64,000 bases of DNA from Pseudomonas sp. M30-35. Lineage in GTDB: Bacteria > Pseudomonadota > Gammaproteobacteria > Pseudomonadales > Pseudomonadaceae. Below the pieces are notes generated by a model. The model saw nothing but the letters and a program-made list of their open reading frames with translations. It was not told the origin of the DNA and ran no database searches. Of the stretch, positions 28,629 through 37,154 are shown piece by piece; position 1 is the first letter of the stretch; the number at the start of each line of letters is the position of its first letter. Position numbers and translations under genes: made by a program. The stretch covers positions 4,402,001 through 4,466,000 of the forward strand of contig NZ_CP020892.1 in NCBI RefSeq assembly GCF_002163625.1, read 5' to 3'.

Positions 28629-29211
28629 TATATTACTCCAATAACATCGTTTTATTTTGCATAAAAAAATGAAATGACTTTTCACACCAAGAATATTATA
28701 TCTCCGCCCTTATTGAGACAATGCAATTGTAATTTTTAAAATTATAAATCAGGCATTTTGCTTCGCGCCATACCCCTGCATTGCTGACGCCTTGTCGGCT
28801 GTTCGTATTTTTCAAGTTCCATTTCCATATAACACAAACTTTTAAAATGCATTGCATTATGACTACAATACAAATATGAATTATATTTTAATGGGTGCAT
28901 GCGCACTCATTTGATGCGGGATAACTGAAATCAAGCTCTTCAGGAAGCCTTGCGTCAGCTTATTTATCTATTCTGCAAAATCAAGTACCGTCGCACTGCC
29001 GACTCAACGGGTGAGTAAGAATCTGCATGCGCAATCAAACAAGATTAATTCCACACACCTCAGGTATCTGCCCGGCAAGATAGAATTAGTATAAAACCTT
29101 CTTAGTTACTTCCTTACAGACCCAAAGACGACCATTTAAAATTATGACTTCAAATTTTCATGGCGATTAAATGATACACCGCCAAGACGTGCGGCCGCTT
29201 GTATAAAATAT
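28629..29211. other. AT-rich intergenic region
   Basis: About 580 bases between glsB-like and the terminator of the type I secretion operon. It should carry the glsB-aqpZ promoter on the minus strand. No gene or RNA could be recognised. Confidence 0.4.
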
Positions 29212-29249
29212 ATAAAAATTCTGGAACCTGAAGAATACCGGTTCCAGAA
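29212..29249 (-). terminator. Rho-independent terminator of the secretion operon
   Basis: TTCTGGAACC (29219-29228) pairs perfectly with GGTTCCAGAA (29240-29249); on the minus strand the stem is followed by TTTTTATA. It lies about 58 bp after the stop of the TolC-like gene. Confidence 0.85.
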
Positions 29250-29306
29250 CTGATGCATATCGTCAGATGTACAGGAGTCAGATAAATTTAAATAATCTGT
29301 ACTTTC

Positions 29307-30800
29307 TTAGTTTACGCCTAACCACTGATTCAGTAATCCCGCATTGGCATAGCTGGTAAATATCGAAGTGTACGCGTTGAAGCGTGTCGTCACTTCGTTC
29401 ACCTGATTGTTGTAGTAGTCGCTCTCTGCCGTGAGAACATCCAGTAAAGTACGGGTACTTAACTGGCGCCATTGCTCGAAAAAGTCTTTTCTAACGCGGT
29501 CCGTTGCTGTAACCAAGCGGTGGTACTGATCAGACTGATCCAGCTGCGTTTCAGCATTATGAATTGCGGTACGGACTTTACTACGCAAGTCGATTGTTTG
29601 TTCTTCGACCTGTTGCTGTGCAGAAGAAGCACGTAATGCAGCAGCTCTCTCTTGTGCTGTTCCAGCCCCCCCCTGATACAACGCCCAACTTACATTCAAG
29701 TAGGTTTGCCAGGCCTGATCATACGCGCCGCTATTAACAGGGAAAGTTTTACTCACAACCCAGTCAAGCTTTGGAAGATTGTTTGCTTTGACTGCTTTTG
29801 ACTGCTCAAGCGCAGATAATGCCTGGTTTTTTGCCTGAACAATCACGGGGTGACGACCGATAGCCCTGAACAACCTATTGGGATCATCAATACGGATACT
29901 CCATGCCGGCCCTGTCGGTAACCCTTCGAATGATGTACGCCCTGTTAGTTTTCTCAGCGCAATTTCCGCGTCACGAACTCTTGATTCAGCCGCATCCCTC
30001 GCTGTCTGCGCCTGTAAAAGCCTAGCCTGAGCCTGGGTAAGTTCACCCACACGCCCGGAATCCATTTTACTGATGTCTCCAATCATGTTAACCAATCGTG
30101 ACATACGCTCTACATATGCCTGGCTAAGTTGAGTGATCAGTTTTTGTTTCGCCAGTTCTGCAAGCTGTGAGCACACTTGATATGACGTGTCTTCGTATTG
30201 AGCGTAATAATTCGCCTCTGTCGCTTTCGCTGTGTACTCTTTGCTTTCAATATTTTTGCGGTTATAGCCCCAGTCAAAAACAGAGGTTGTGGCATTAATA
30301 CTCACGCCATTGGTTAGGTCCCGCTTATCAATACGTTGCCCCGATCCGAACTGCGCCGGATTTGACTGCACTCCAACACTGATTTGCGGTAGACGCTGGC
30401 CTTCCGCCTGATCAACATCGGCTTCCGCTGCTTCATGGTTAGTCATCGCCTCTTTGATTTGCGGCGTATAATCTTTTGCCGCCCGTACCATTTTAACGAG
30501 ATAGCTTTTAATAAGCGGCTCAGGCGCTGAACGCGAGAGACTCTCAGATAAAATTTTTGAGGCCTGATCATCAGCAATATGGTACATGGTGCCTATTGTC
30601 GGCGGTTCAGGTTCCAGATTCTTAAACCCCACATCAGAACTTCCTTCCTCTGCAGGAGAGATAAGAGGAATACCAACATCTCTCTTTTGCTTGGAATGCT
30701 GCTCTTGTGAATAACCAGATAGCGGAAATATCAATCCAGACGTTACAATAACAGCAAGGCAACTCAGCTTATATTTAGAACTATTTCCCATGTTCTTCAT
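29307..30800 (-). CDS. TolC-family outer-membrane channel of a type I secretion system
   Basis: The 497-residue protein has a signal peptide (LSCLAVIVTSGLIFPLSGYS, cleaved about residue 32) and two outer-membrane-efflux repeats with long helical hairpins: VKMVRAAKDYTPQIKEAMTN opens the first, VSINATTSVFDWGYNR and VSWALYQGGAGTAQERA are the two strand and turn regions. It resembles LapE/AggA, the channels used by adhesin exporters. ATG follows the hlyD stop directly (TAGATG), so it is the last gene of the ABC-HlyD-TolC operon. It likely exports the four local adhesins. Confidence 0.92.
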   Translation of the reverse strand: MKNMGNSSKYKLSCLAVIVTSGLIFPLSGYSQEQHSKQKRDVGIPLISPAEEGSSDVGFKNLEPEPPTIGTMYHIADDQASKILSESLSRSAPEPLIKSYLVKMVRAAKDYTPQIKEAMTNHEAAEADVDQAEGQRLPQISVGVQSNPAQFGSGQRIDKRDLTNGVSINATTSVFDWGYNRKNIESKEYTAKATEANYYAQYEDTSYQVCSQLAELAKQKLITQLSQAYVERMSRLVNMIGDISKMDSGRVGELTQAQARLLQAQTARDAAESRVRDAEIALRKLTGRTSFEGLPTGPAWSIRIDDPNRLFRAIGRHPVIVQAKNQALSALEQSKAVKANNLPKLDWVVSKTFPVNSGAYDQAWQTYLNVSWALYQGGAGTAQERAAALRASSAQQQVEEQTIDLRSKVRTAIHNAETQLDQSDQYHRLVTATDRVRKDFFEQWRQLSTRTLLDVLTAESDYYNNQVNEVTTRFNAYTSIFTSYANAGLLNQWLGVN

Positions 30801-32030
30801 CTATCGTTCCCTGAATGCTTCACGTGCTTTGTAAATCGGCTTGAGGAGATAATCCAGAATGGTTTTTTCTCCGGTTTTAATTTCAACTCTGGCTATCATG
30901 CCTGGAATGATTGGTAGGACTTTGTCTTTGACATGTAGGCTGCTTGAGTCAGTCAGCACCATCACTTGGTAATACGTATCATCCGGACGGCCACGAGCCT
31001 GTTTGTCTTCATCCTTCATAGTTCCGGGACTGATTTGTTGCACGATGCCTTTCAGGCCGCCATAGATACTAAAATCGTATGCCGTGATTTTCACAGTTGC
31101 AGGCAGTCCTGGATGCAAGAACGCTACATCTGAAGGTTTAATCTTGGCCTGAACCAGAAGCTGATCTTCCAACGGGACGATATTCATGATCGGTTCACCC
31201 GGCTGGATAACCCCACCGCGAGTATTAACGCGAATATCTTTAATTGTTCCTTTTACAGGGGCATAGATAGTGGTTCGAGACAAGACATCCTTTCTGCCAA
31301 TCAGGCTTTCCTGAGCTTGAGATAACTCGAGCTGTAAATTGGCCAGCTGGCTATTGGCATCAGCTCTAAATTTGCTTTCTCTTTCCACAACTTGAGATAA
31401 AAGGTCGGTTGCCTGACGGCGGGTCCTTAACAGTTCAACTTCCGACATCAATCCTTTCTTAACTAACGGTGACGCGAGGTTGACTTCTTTCATGATCAAC
31501 TGGTAGCTCTGTTTAAGAGCTTTTATACTCTCGTCCAGATCGTGTTTACGTGAGTTATAAGCATCCGTCTCCTGCTTGATAATGTCTTCATCAGTTATAG
31601 ATTTACTGAATATTAAAGGCTTGTTGTAGGACTCAGCAGTTAGTCTATCGATAGCCGCCTGAAGGCCTGTCACCTTAGAGAGCGTTTCTTTATAGTTTGA
31701 GCTGGAGCGGGTGGGATCCAGTTTCAGCAGGACCTGACCCTTCTCCACAACTTCGCCTTCGCTGACATCCATTTCCGCCAGAATCCCGCCCTCTAGGTTC
31801 TGAATAACCTGTTCACGGCTTTTGGAAATGACCTTGGCTTCGCCTTGGGTAATCTCTTCTACGCGGGCAAAATATGCCCAGACCATCATCGAGACAAAAA
31901 GAACTCCAATAAGCTGTAGCACTAGTTTTGACTTTGGGGTTTTCTGTGCCAACAAAGATGCTCTGACATCGTTCATAAACGCTGCGTCAGCAGGCGTCAG
32001 ATTACTTGCTTTTTTCTGTCTTCCTAACAC
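30801..32030 (-). CDS. HlyD-family membrane fusion protein (LapC-like)
   Basis: The 409-residue adaptor has a short cytoplasmic start, one membrane helix (about residues 40-58, LIGVLFVSMMVWAYFA), a split lipoyl domain (QNLEGGILAEMDVSEGEVVE and IYAPVKGTIKDIRVNTRGGV), a long periplasmic coiled-coil hairpin, and the C-terminal HlyD signature VKITAYDFSIYGGLKG. It links the ABC exporter with the TolC-like channel. The start overlaps the ABC gene by 7 bp, and its stop touches the tolC-like start. Confidence 0.93.
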   Translation of the reverse strand: MLGRQKKASNLTPADAAFMNDVRASLLAQKTPKSKLVLQLIGVLFVSMMVWAYFARVEEITQGEAKVISKSREQVIQNLEGGILAEMDVSEGEVVEKGQVLLKLDPTRSSSNYKETLSKVTGLQAAIDRLTAESYNKPLIFSKSITDEDIIKQETDAYNSRKHDLDESIKALKQSYQLIMKEVNLASPLVKKGLMSEVELLRTRRQATDLLSQVVERESKFRADANSQLANLQLELSQAQESLIGRKDVLSRTTIYAPVKGTIKDIRVNTRGGVIQPGEPIMNIVPLEDQLLVQAKIKPSDVAFLHPGLPATVKITAYDFSIYGGLKGIVQQISPGTMKDEDKQARGRPDDTYYQVMVLTDSSSLHVKDKVLPIIPGMIARVEIKTGEKTILDYLLKPIYKAREAFRER

Positions 32031-34330
32031 TGTGCAGCCTCTTCAGATTCCCTTGGCGCAGTGGCGCTCCCTTCTTTTACCAGCGACACGGCTACCTCCT
32101 TTTTGGCTACCGGTTTTACTGCCTGCCTTGCTGCTGAGGCAGACCGAGGTGGCTTGCCAGCTAGCGATGCCAAAACATGATCTTTTGGCCCGTCAGCGAC
32201 CACGTTGCCGTCATCGATGACAATGATTCGGTCAACGAGAGAAAGCATCGATGGACGGTGGGTGACGACGACCAAAGTCTGATCATCTGTTGCGGTTTTC
32301 AGATGCTCAATGAACTTGTTTTCGGTTTGCATATCCATCGAACTGGTTGGCTCGTCGAGTAAAAGTATGGCCGGGCGGGCAATCAGGCTACGGGCTAACG
32401 AAACGAGTTGGCGCTGACCACCAGACAAACCATCCCCCATTTCACCGATTGGTAAGTTGATGCCCAGTGGGTGCTTAGCCGCTATCTGATCAAGGCCGGT
32501 AAGCTTTAGAACACGAAGGAACTCTTTGCTTGTGGCGTCAGGTGTGCCAATCATGATGTTTTCACGCAGAGAGCCGTAAAAAAGACGTGAGTCCTGGCTG
32601 ACGAAACCGACGTGTTTACGCCAGTCTGCCGGGTCGATTTGTGTGACATCCAGCCCGTCGGCAAAAATCTGCCCGGCCGTAGGGGTGAAAAGACGCGCCA
32701 GCACGCGCAATAGTGTGGATTTGCCGCTACCGATTTTACCGAGGATCGCCACACGCTCCCCTCTATTAATAGTGATGTTAATCTTCTTCAGCACGGGTAT
32801 TGCTGGCTGCATTGGTGGGGCCGGATAAGCAAACTCAATCTCACTCATCGCGACATTACCGCTCAACTCAGGGGAAGGCAGGTAATCAATACGCTCGTCA
32901 CGGTCTAACGGTTTCTCCATCAGGCCATTAAGTGATTCAAGAGCTGCTTTTGCCTGCTGAAAGCGAACCGCCAGACCAACAATTTGTCCCAATGGAGCCG
33001 TTGCGCGACTGGCCAGCATAACCGTGCCTATCAGCGCCCCCTGGGTCATGTCTCCTGCACTAATGAGATAAACACCAACAATGACGATGATGACCGTCTG
33101 GATCTGCTGGAAGAATGCAAAGCAGCCAGTTGCCATAGCGGAAAGGCGGCGTGATTTCATGCTGGTTTCTGATGCCAAGGCGCTGAAATTCTCCCAGCGA
33201 CGTTGCATATAGGAGTCTCCTCCTACAGCCTTCAGCGTTTCCATTCCTTCAATAGACTCAATAAGTACGCCCTGTTTAAGCGAGGACTCACGCAGGTTCT
33301 CTTTCATTGTCTTGGCGAGCGGCCATTGAATGATGAGACTGATGGCTAGGATGATGGGCAGCAGGATCAGCGGAACCAAACCTAGGTACCCGCCAATGGT
33401 AAAAATAATGCCGATAAAGAACAGGACAAATGGTATATCGGCAATCGCTGACAAAGTGGCTGATGCAGCGAAGTCGCGAACTGACTCGAACTCCCTCAAC
33501 TGATTGGCAAAAGAGCCAGAAGATGATGGTTTGTGCTCCATTTTTATTGAAAGCATCTGACGAAACAGCAACGTTCCGAGAACCAAATCTGCTTTTTTAC
33601 CGGCAACATCAATCAGATGAGCACGGATATAACGGGCAAAGGCTTCGAACAGCATCGCCGTAATAACACCGATGGCCAGCGACCATAAGGTTACAAACGC
33701 TTGGTTTGGTACAACACGGTCATACACGTTCATAGTGAAGAAGATACTGGCCAAGGTCAGAATGTTTACCAGTAATGTTGCTATTGCCGCACTTCGGTAA
33801 TAGCGGCGATAGCGCCACAACGTACCCAGTAACCAGTGACCAGAAGGCTTCAATTCCGTTTCGTCTACACGTCTATCGACTTTAGCTTTTGGCTTAAGAA
33901 AAATGGCAAAGCCAGAATATATCTCACGTATTTCTTTATCGGAAATTACAACCGATTCTTGACTGATCTCAGGTAGGATGACCCGGTAAGCAGTGGCTTT
34001 TCTTTTATCCTCGGTTTCTACTGTTTCTGTGCCTAAAAACAGGCAGCCACCAGCATTGCTTTTCCGCAAAAGAATGACGGGGGCTAACTGCTCTGGAATT
34101 TCAGTAATGTCTCTTTCAACTAGGCCAGTTGAAAAGCCGGCATTCTGCAAAGCAATTAAGGATTGTGAGGAAGTAAGAAACCTCCCTTTTGGGATACCTG
34201 CCATCAGAGCATCATCGGATGCGCCAAGATTATAATACTTGCAAACCCATGAAACGGTCATGAGAAGTGAATCATCTACGGTAATTTTTTTGTTCAGATA
34301 TTCCTGACTCTCATTTTCAACACTGCTCAT
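32024..34330 (-). CDS. Type I secretion ABC exporter with dead C39-like domain (LapB-like)
   Basis: The 768-residue protein has three parts. Residues 15-150 form a C39 peptidase-like domain, but the expected catalytic Cys position reads DDSLLMTVSWVCKYYN without the usual QxxxxC, so it should bind, not cut, substrates. Residues 165-460 hold six membrane helices (LASIFFTMNVYDRVVPNQAF, FFIGIIFTIGGYLGLVPLIL). The ATPase has Walker A GKIGSGKST, signature LSGGQRQ, Walker B ILLLDEPTS and the switch His in VVTHRPS. A charged tail of about 45 residues with PRSASAARQ follows. This layout is that of exporters of large adhesins such as LapB. It heads the secretion operon. Confidence 0.93.
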   Translation of the reverse strand: MSSVENESQEYLNKKITVDDSLLMTVSWVCKYYNLGASDDALMAGIPKGRFLTSSQSLIALQNAGFSTGLVERDITEIPEQLAPVILLRKSNAGGCLFLGTETVETEDKRKATAYRVILPEISQESVVISDKEIREIYSGFAIFLKPKAKVDRRVDETELKPSGHWLLGTLWRYRRYYRSAAIATLLVNILTLASIFFTMNVYDRVVPNQAFVTLWSLAIGVITAMLFEAFARYIRAHLIDVAGKKADLVLGTLLFRQMLSIKMEHKPSSSGSFANQLREFESVRDFAASATLSAIADIPFVLFFIGIIFTIGGYLGLVPLILLPIILAISLIIQWPLAKTMKENLRESSLKQGVLIESIEGMETLKAVGGDSYMQRRWENFSALASETSMKSRRLSAMATGCFAFFQQIQTVIIVIVGVYLISAGDMTQGALIGTVMLASRATAPLGQIVGLAVRFQQAKAALESLNGLMEKPLDRDERIDYLPSPELSGNVAMSEIEFAYPAPPMQPAIPVLKKINITINRGERVAILGKIGSGKSTLLRVLARLFTPTAGQIFADGLDVTQIDPADWRKHVGFVSQDSRLFYGSLRENIMIGTPDATSKEFLRVLKLTGLDQIAAKHPLGINLPIGEMGDGLSGGQRQLVSLARSLIARPAILLLDEPTSSMDMQTENKFIEHLKTATDDQTLVVVTHRPSMLSLVDRIIVIDDGNVVADGPKDHVLASLAGKPPRSASAARQAVKPVAKKEVAVSLVKEGSATAPRESEEAAQC

Positions 34331-35921
34331 TACAATTTAATTCCGGAAAATGGCATTTTCATTAAGTGGACTTACCCCGCCGCTTACAATGCCTGAGAGT
34401 CGATTTTAAATTCAAATAGACCTTTTTTTAATTATCAAAAAAACAGCCTGATGCCTCTTAAGGTATTGATACACAGGTGTTACTAGCTTTTTTTTAAAAA
34501 GCCGAATAAACAATTTAAATGGATTACTGTAGTCAGTTCTGAATCTTGGACTACGCTTTAGAAGTACATTACGCACAACGTAAAGTGACGCACTCAGATA
34601 ACGGAGTGGATTGATAGCCGTAGACATCAATCAAATCCAGAAGATGAGTGAGAAAATAATGGTATCGGGATAAAACGCTTTCTTATTGCTTATCAAGGAC
34701 ATATAAAAAACAGACAAACAAGAGGAAAAATATTACACCGATAATGAGTGCCCGCATATAAACTTCAGTATGAAGCTAGGTTCTTTATTCAGCATACTGC
34801 TTTCGTTACCGACACCTGGCTTATCTCAGAATATTGTCAGATTTGAACTGATCACGTACCTGAATACAAGCATGGCATTTAAACATATGACCGTCGCTAG
34901 AATATTTTCTTGACATACAAACATTTAGCCTCTCTTCGAGAGAAATATCATTATCACTCAGAACATTAAGTTAATGACAAACATCAGCTTTATATTTGAC
35001 AGCAAACTAGCAACATCAGAAAACCCATATTGAATACTAAGCAGTATTATTGGGTCGCACTTGAGATACTTATTGATTTTTTATACAAGTAATCACTCAC
35101 TATTACTAATTATCTTTTCCGCCTCACTGTTTGACATCGTAGCCAACCTCATTCACTCTGCACTTTAAAGAAAGCAATTAAATACTCATCGGGGCAGGTG
35201 ATAGTTACGCAGAATACTGAACAATAATGAAGTGTCTAAAAAAACAAGCCCTTATACCAGATAATGGAGAAATCTCACTACAGTTGAAACGGTGCTTACA
35301 AGCTCATCAGACCGACCTAGCTGAATTATCAGTACTCGTTGCGTGTATCGGACCATTAGCTGTCGGAACAATACCAAACAATGCCAGACTGACGCTCTAA
35401 TTACGATCACCTATAAACGGCGCTATTTCATCTACAAATTCTTTGCGCACCCTGCTTTTCGATGGATAACTATCCTTACTCATGAATACCATGCTACCTC
35501 AAAATAAAAATTACAGGAAACCATTAAAAAACATAGAGACTTAAATTGTTATAGGCGTTAGTTATTAAATGCAATAACCAATATAAATCTTATTACTATA
35601 AACCAACCTGGTGCTTTACTGTCTTAATGACGAGCTAGATAATCAGCGACATTCAAAACTTGGGCACCACCTCAGTCCGCAGGGCACGGGAAACAATCAA
35701 AATTAAATGCAGGGAATTCAAACCAATGCTAAAGCACACTTCTTATGACACTCTTAACCATATCAATTACACATGCATGATTAATTGACGCCAATTTAAT
35801 GACGAAACCCTCTGTACACTATTGATTTTTACATTCGCCTCCAAGTTGATTTCGATGTACCTTGCGAAGACTTATAGTATAATCACTTAATTTTTTTGCA
35901 TTCTTAAAATACGAGTTATAT
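34331..35921. other. 1.6-kb AT-rich gap between secretion operon and small ORF
   Basis: There is no supported gene over 1,590 bases of markedly AT-rich sequence. Two small open frames are visible: 34770-34913, 47 codons with a signal-like start MKLGSLFSILLSL, and 35227-35400, 57 codons beginning MKCLKKQALIPDN. Neither has a good ribosome site. The segment must hold the promoter of the secretion operon (minus) and may hold a small RNA or a decayed gene. Confidence 0.5.
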
Positions 35922-36143
35922 ATGATGCACAATGGTTATTACTGGATAGAGTATAACGGAGTAGCAGAAATTGCTTACTACTCTGATGAAGAAATTGAAG
36001 AAATTGAAAGCGGTAATATCATTTCCGGCGTATGGCATGGGGTTGGAGAGTTCCAGACCATTTATCTTGCTGGCGAAGTTGTCGTTCTGGACGGACCTCT
36101 CTCTCCTCCTCCTCCGACCTCAAAACCACATCCTTTTTCATAA
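35922..36143 (+). CDS. Small acidic protein of unknown function
   Basis: A 73-residue frame with MMHNGYYWIEYNGVAEIAYY, an acidic run SDEEIEEIESG, and a Pro-rich end. It is followed by a strong terminator hairpin at the expected distance, which supports that it is a real transcript. I do not recognise the family. The ribosome site is weak (cgag). The aromatic start with a beta-rich pattern resembles small phage-associated proteins, but this is only an impression. Confidence 0.5.
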   Translation: MMHNGYYWIEYNGVAEIAYYSDEEIEEIESGNIISGVWHGVGEFQTIYLAGEVVVLDGPLSPPPPTSKPHPFS

Positions 36144-36166
36144 CAGTCTTGCTGGCTGAAGGATAA

Positions 36167-36200
36167 AAAAATAACGCCGGCTGTTCGCCGGCGTTATTTT
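36167..36200. terminator. Bidirectional terminator overlapping the ompA-like stop codon
   Basis: AAAATAACGCCGG (36168-36180) pairs with CCGGCGTTATTTT (36188-36200) around a 7-base loop. It serves the small plus-strand gene and the minus-strand OmpA-like gene, whose TAA (36199-36201) lies inside the stem. Confidence 0.88.
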
Positions 36201-37071
36201 ACTTGGCGTAACTTCGAACCACCACACGCCTGTCAGGTGCATAACAGCTGATTTTGTTGCTGCGAGATAAATTTTCACAATTTGATGCCACAGGTTCACT
36301 ACTGCCTACGGTGCTGACATCTACACTATTTTCATTGACACCAGCGTTCAGCAGTAAAGAACGAACTGTTTCAGCACGCTTGAGACCAAGAGCCAGATTG
36401 CTTTTTGTCGAACCAATCGGATCGGTATGACCAATTACAACCACTTTTGAACTAGCACCTTGGTTCAGATCTTTAGCAATTTCAGCAAGGGCTTCACGGC
36501 CATCCCCACTGATACTATTGATACCTGATTTACCAAACTCGAACATTACGTCACTGGCAAGAACATAATCTTTGTACTGATACTGACATTCTGTTACAGC
36601 AGATGCTCGGGAAAATAAAAGGTCCTGTAAACGTGTCTTCATTAACAGTGGTGTAGCTTCACGCTCCTGAGTCACATTGAGGGTATTTTGATTACTTTCG
36701 GCGGCACGAAGATAATACGTTTTCCCGCCTTCTAAGGTAATAGTGTTTTTCTTATCCTGCTTTCCCTGATACAGCGGAGCATCACCCAGCCATGAGCCAA
36801 TAATATGACTTCCTGGCTTTACACAGAAAGCAGTGTAGCTTCCTGGGATCAATGCAGTATGAAATTCACCATCCACATAAATATTGGAATTTTGTTTTGC
36901 AGCTTCAGTGCTATTAGTTCGAAAATAAACAATCTGCGCCTGATTTTTGTCCACATCAGGAACCATTTGATAATCGTTTTTTAAAACAGTGTTTTCAGCT
37001 GCAACAGCCACTTGGCAGACTAAACCTGTCGCCAGCATCAGAAACAAGTTCTTTTGACGTAATTTCAACAT
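36199..37071 (-). CDS. OmpA-family envelope protein linked to adhesin secretion
   Basis: A 290-residue protein with signal peptide ending VCQVAVAAE. Residues 30-145 are a beta-rich domain of unknown type; the C-terminal third is an OmpA/MotB peptidoglycan-binding domain with ASDVMFEFGKSGINSISGDG, VVVIGHTDPIGSTKSNLALG and a C-terminal ERRVVV-type RRVVVRSY end. It lies 83 bp after adhesin B on the same strand. Some Bap/RTX adhesin loci, such as the Shewanella bpf cluster, encode an OmpA-like protein beside the exporter, so a role in anchoring the exporter or channel to the cell wall is plausible. Confidence 0.88.
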   Translation of the reverse strand: MLKLRQKNLFLMLATGLVCQVAVAAENTVLKNDYQMVPDVDKNQAQIVYFRTNSTEAAKQNSNIYVDGEFHTALIPGSYTAFCVKPGSHIIGSWLGDAPLYQGKQDKKNTITLEGGKTYYLRAAESNQNTLNVTQEREATPLLMKTRLQDLLFSRASAVTECQYQYKDYVLASDVMFEFGKSGINSISGDGREALAEIAKDLNQGASSKVVVIGHTDPIGSTKSNLALGLKRAETVRSLLLNAGVNENSVDVSTVGSSEPVASNCENLSRSNKISCYAPDRRVVVRSYAK

Positions 37072-37120
37072 CCTACACCCCACTCTAATTTTACTATTAG
37101 AGGCTTAAATTAAATATTAT

Positions 37121-37146
37121 TAAAACCCTGCTGTTTCCTGCAGGGT
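37121..37146 (-). terminator. Intergenic hairpin between adhesin B and the OmpA-like gene
   Basis: ACCCTGC (37125-37131) pairs with GCAGGGT (37140-37146) with an 8-base loop, then four Ts on the minus strand. It sits just after the adhesin B stop and could reduce, but probably not abolish, transcription into the ompA-like gene. Confidence 0.6.
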
Positions 37147-37154
37147 CATTTGTA

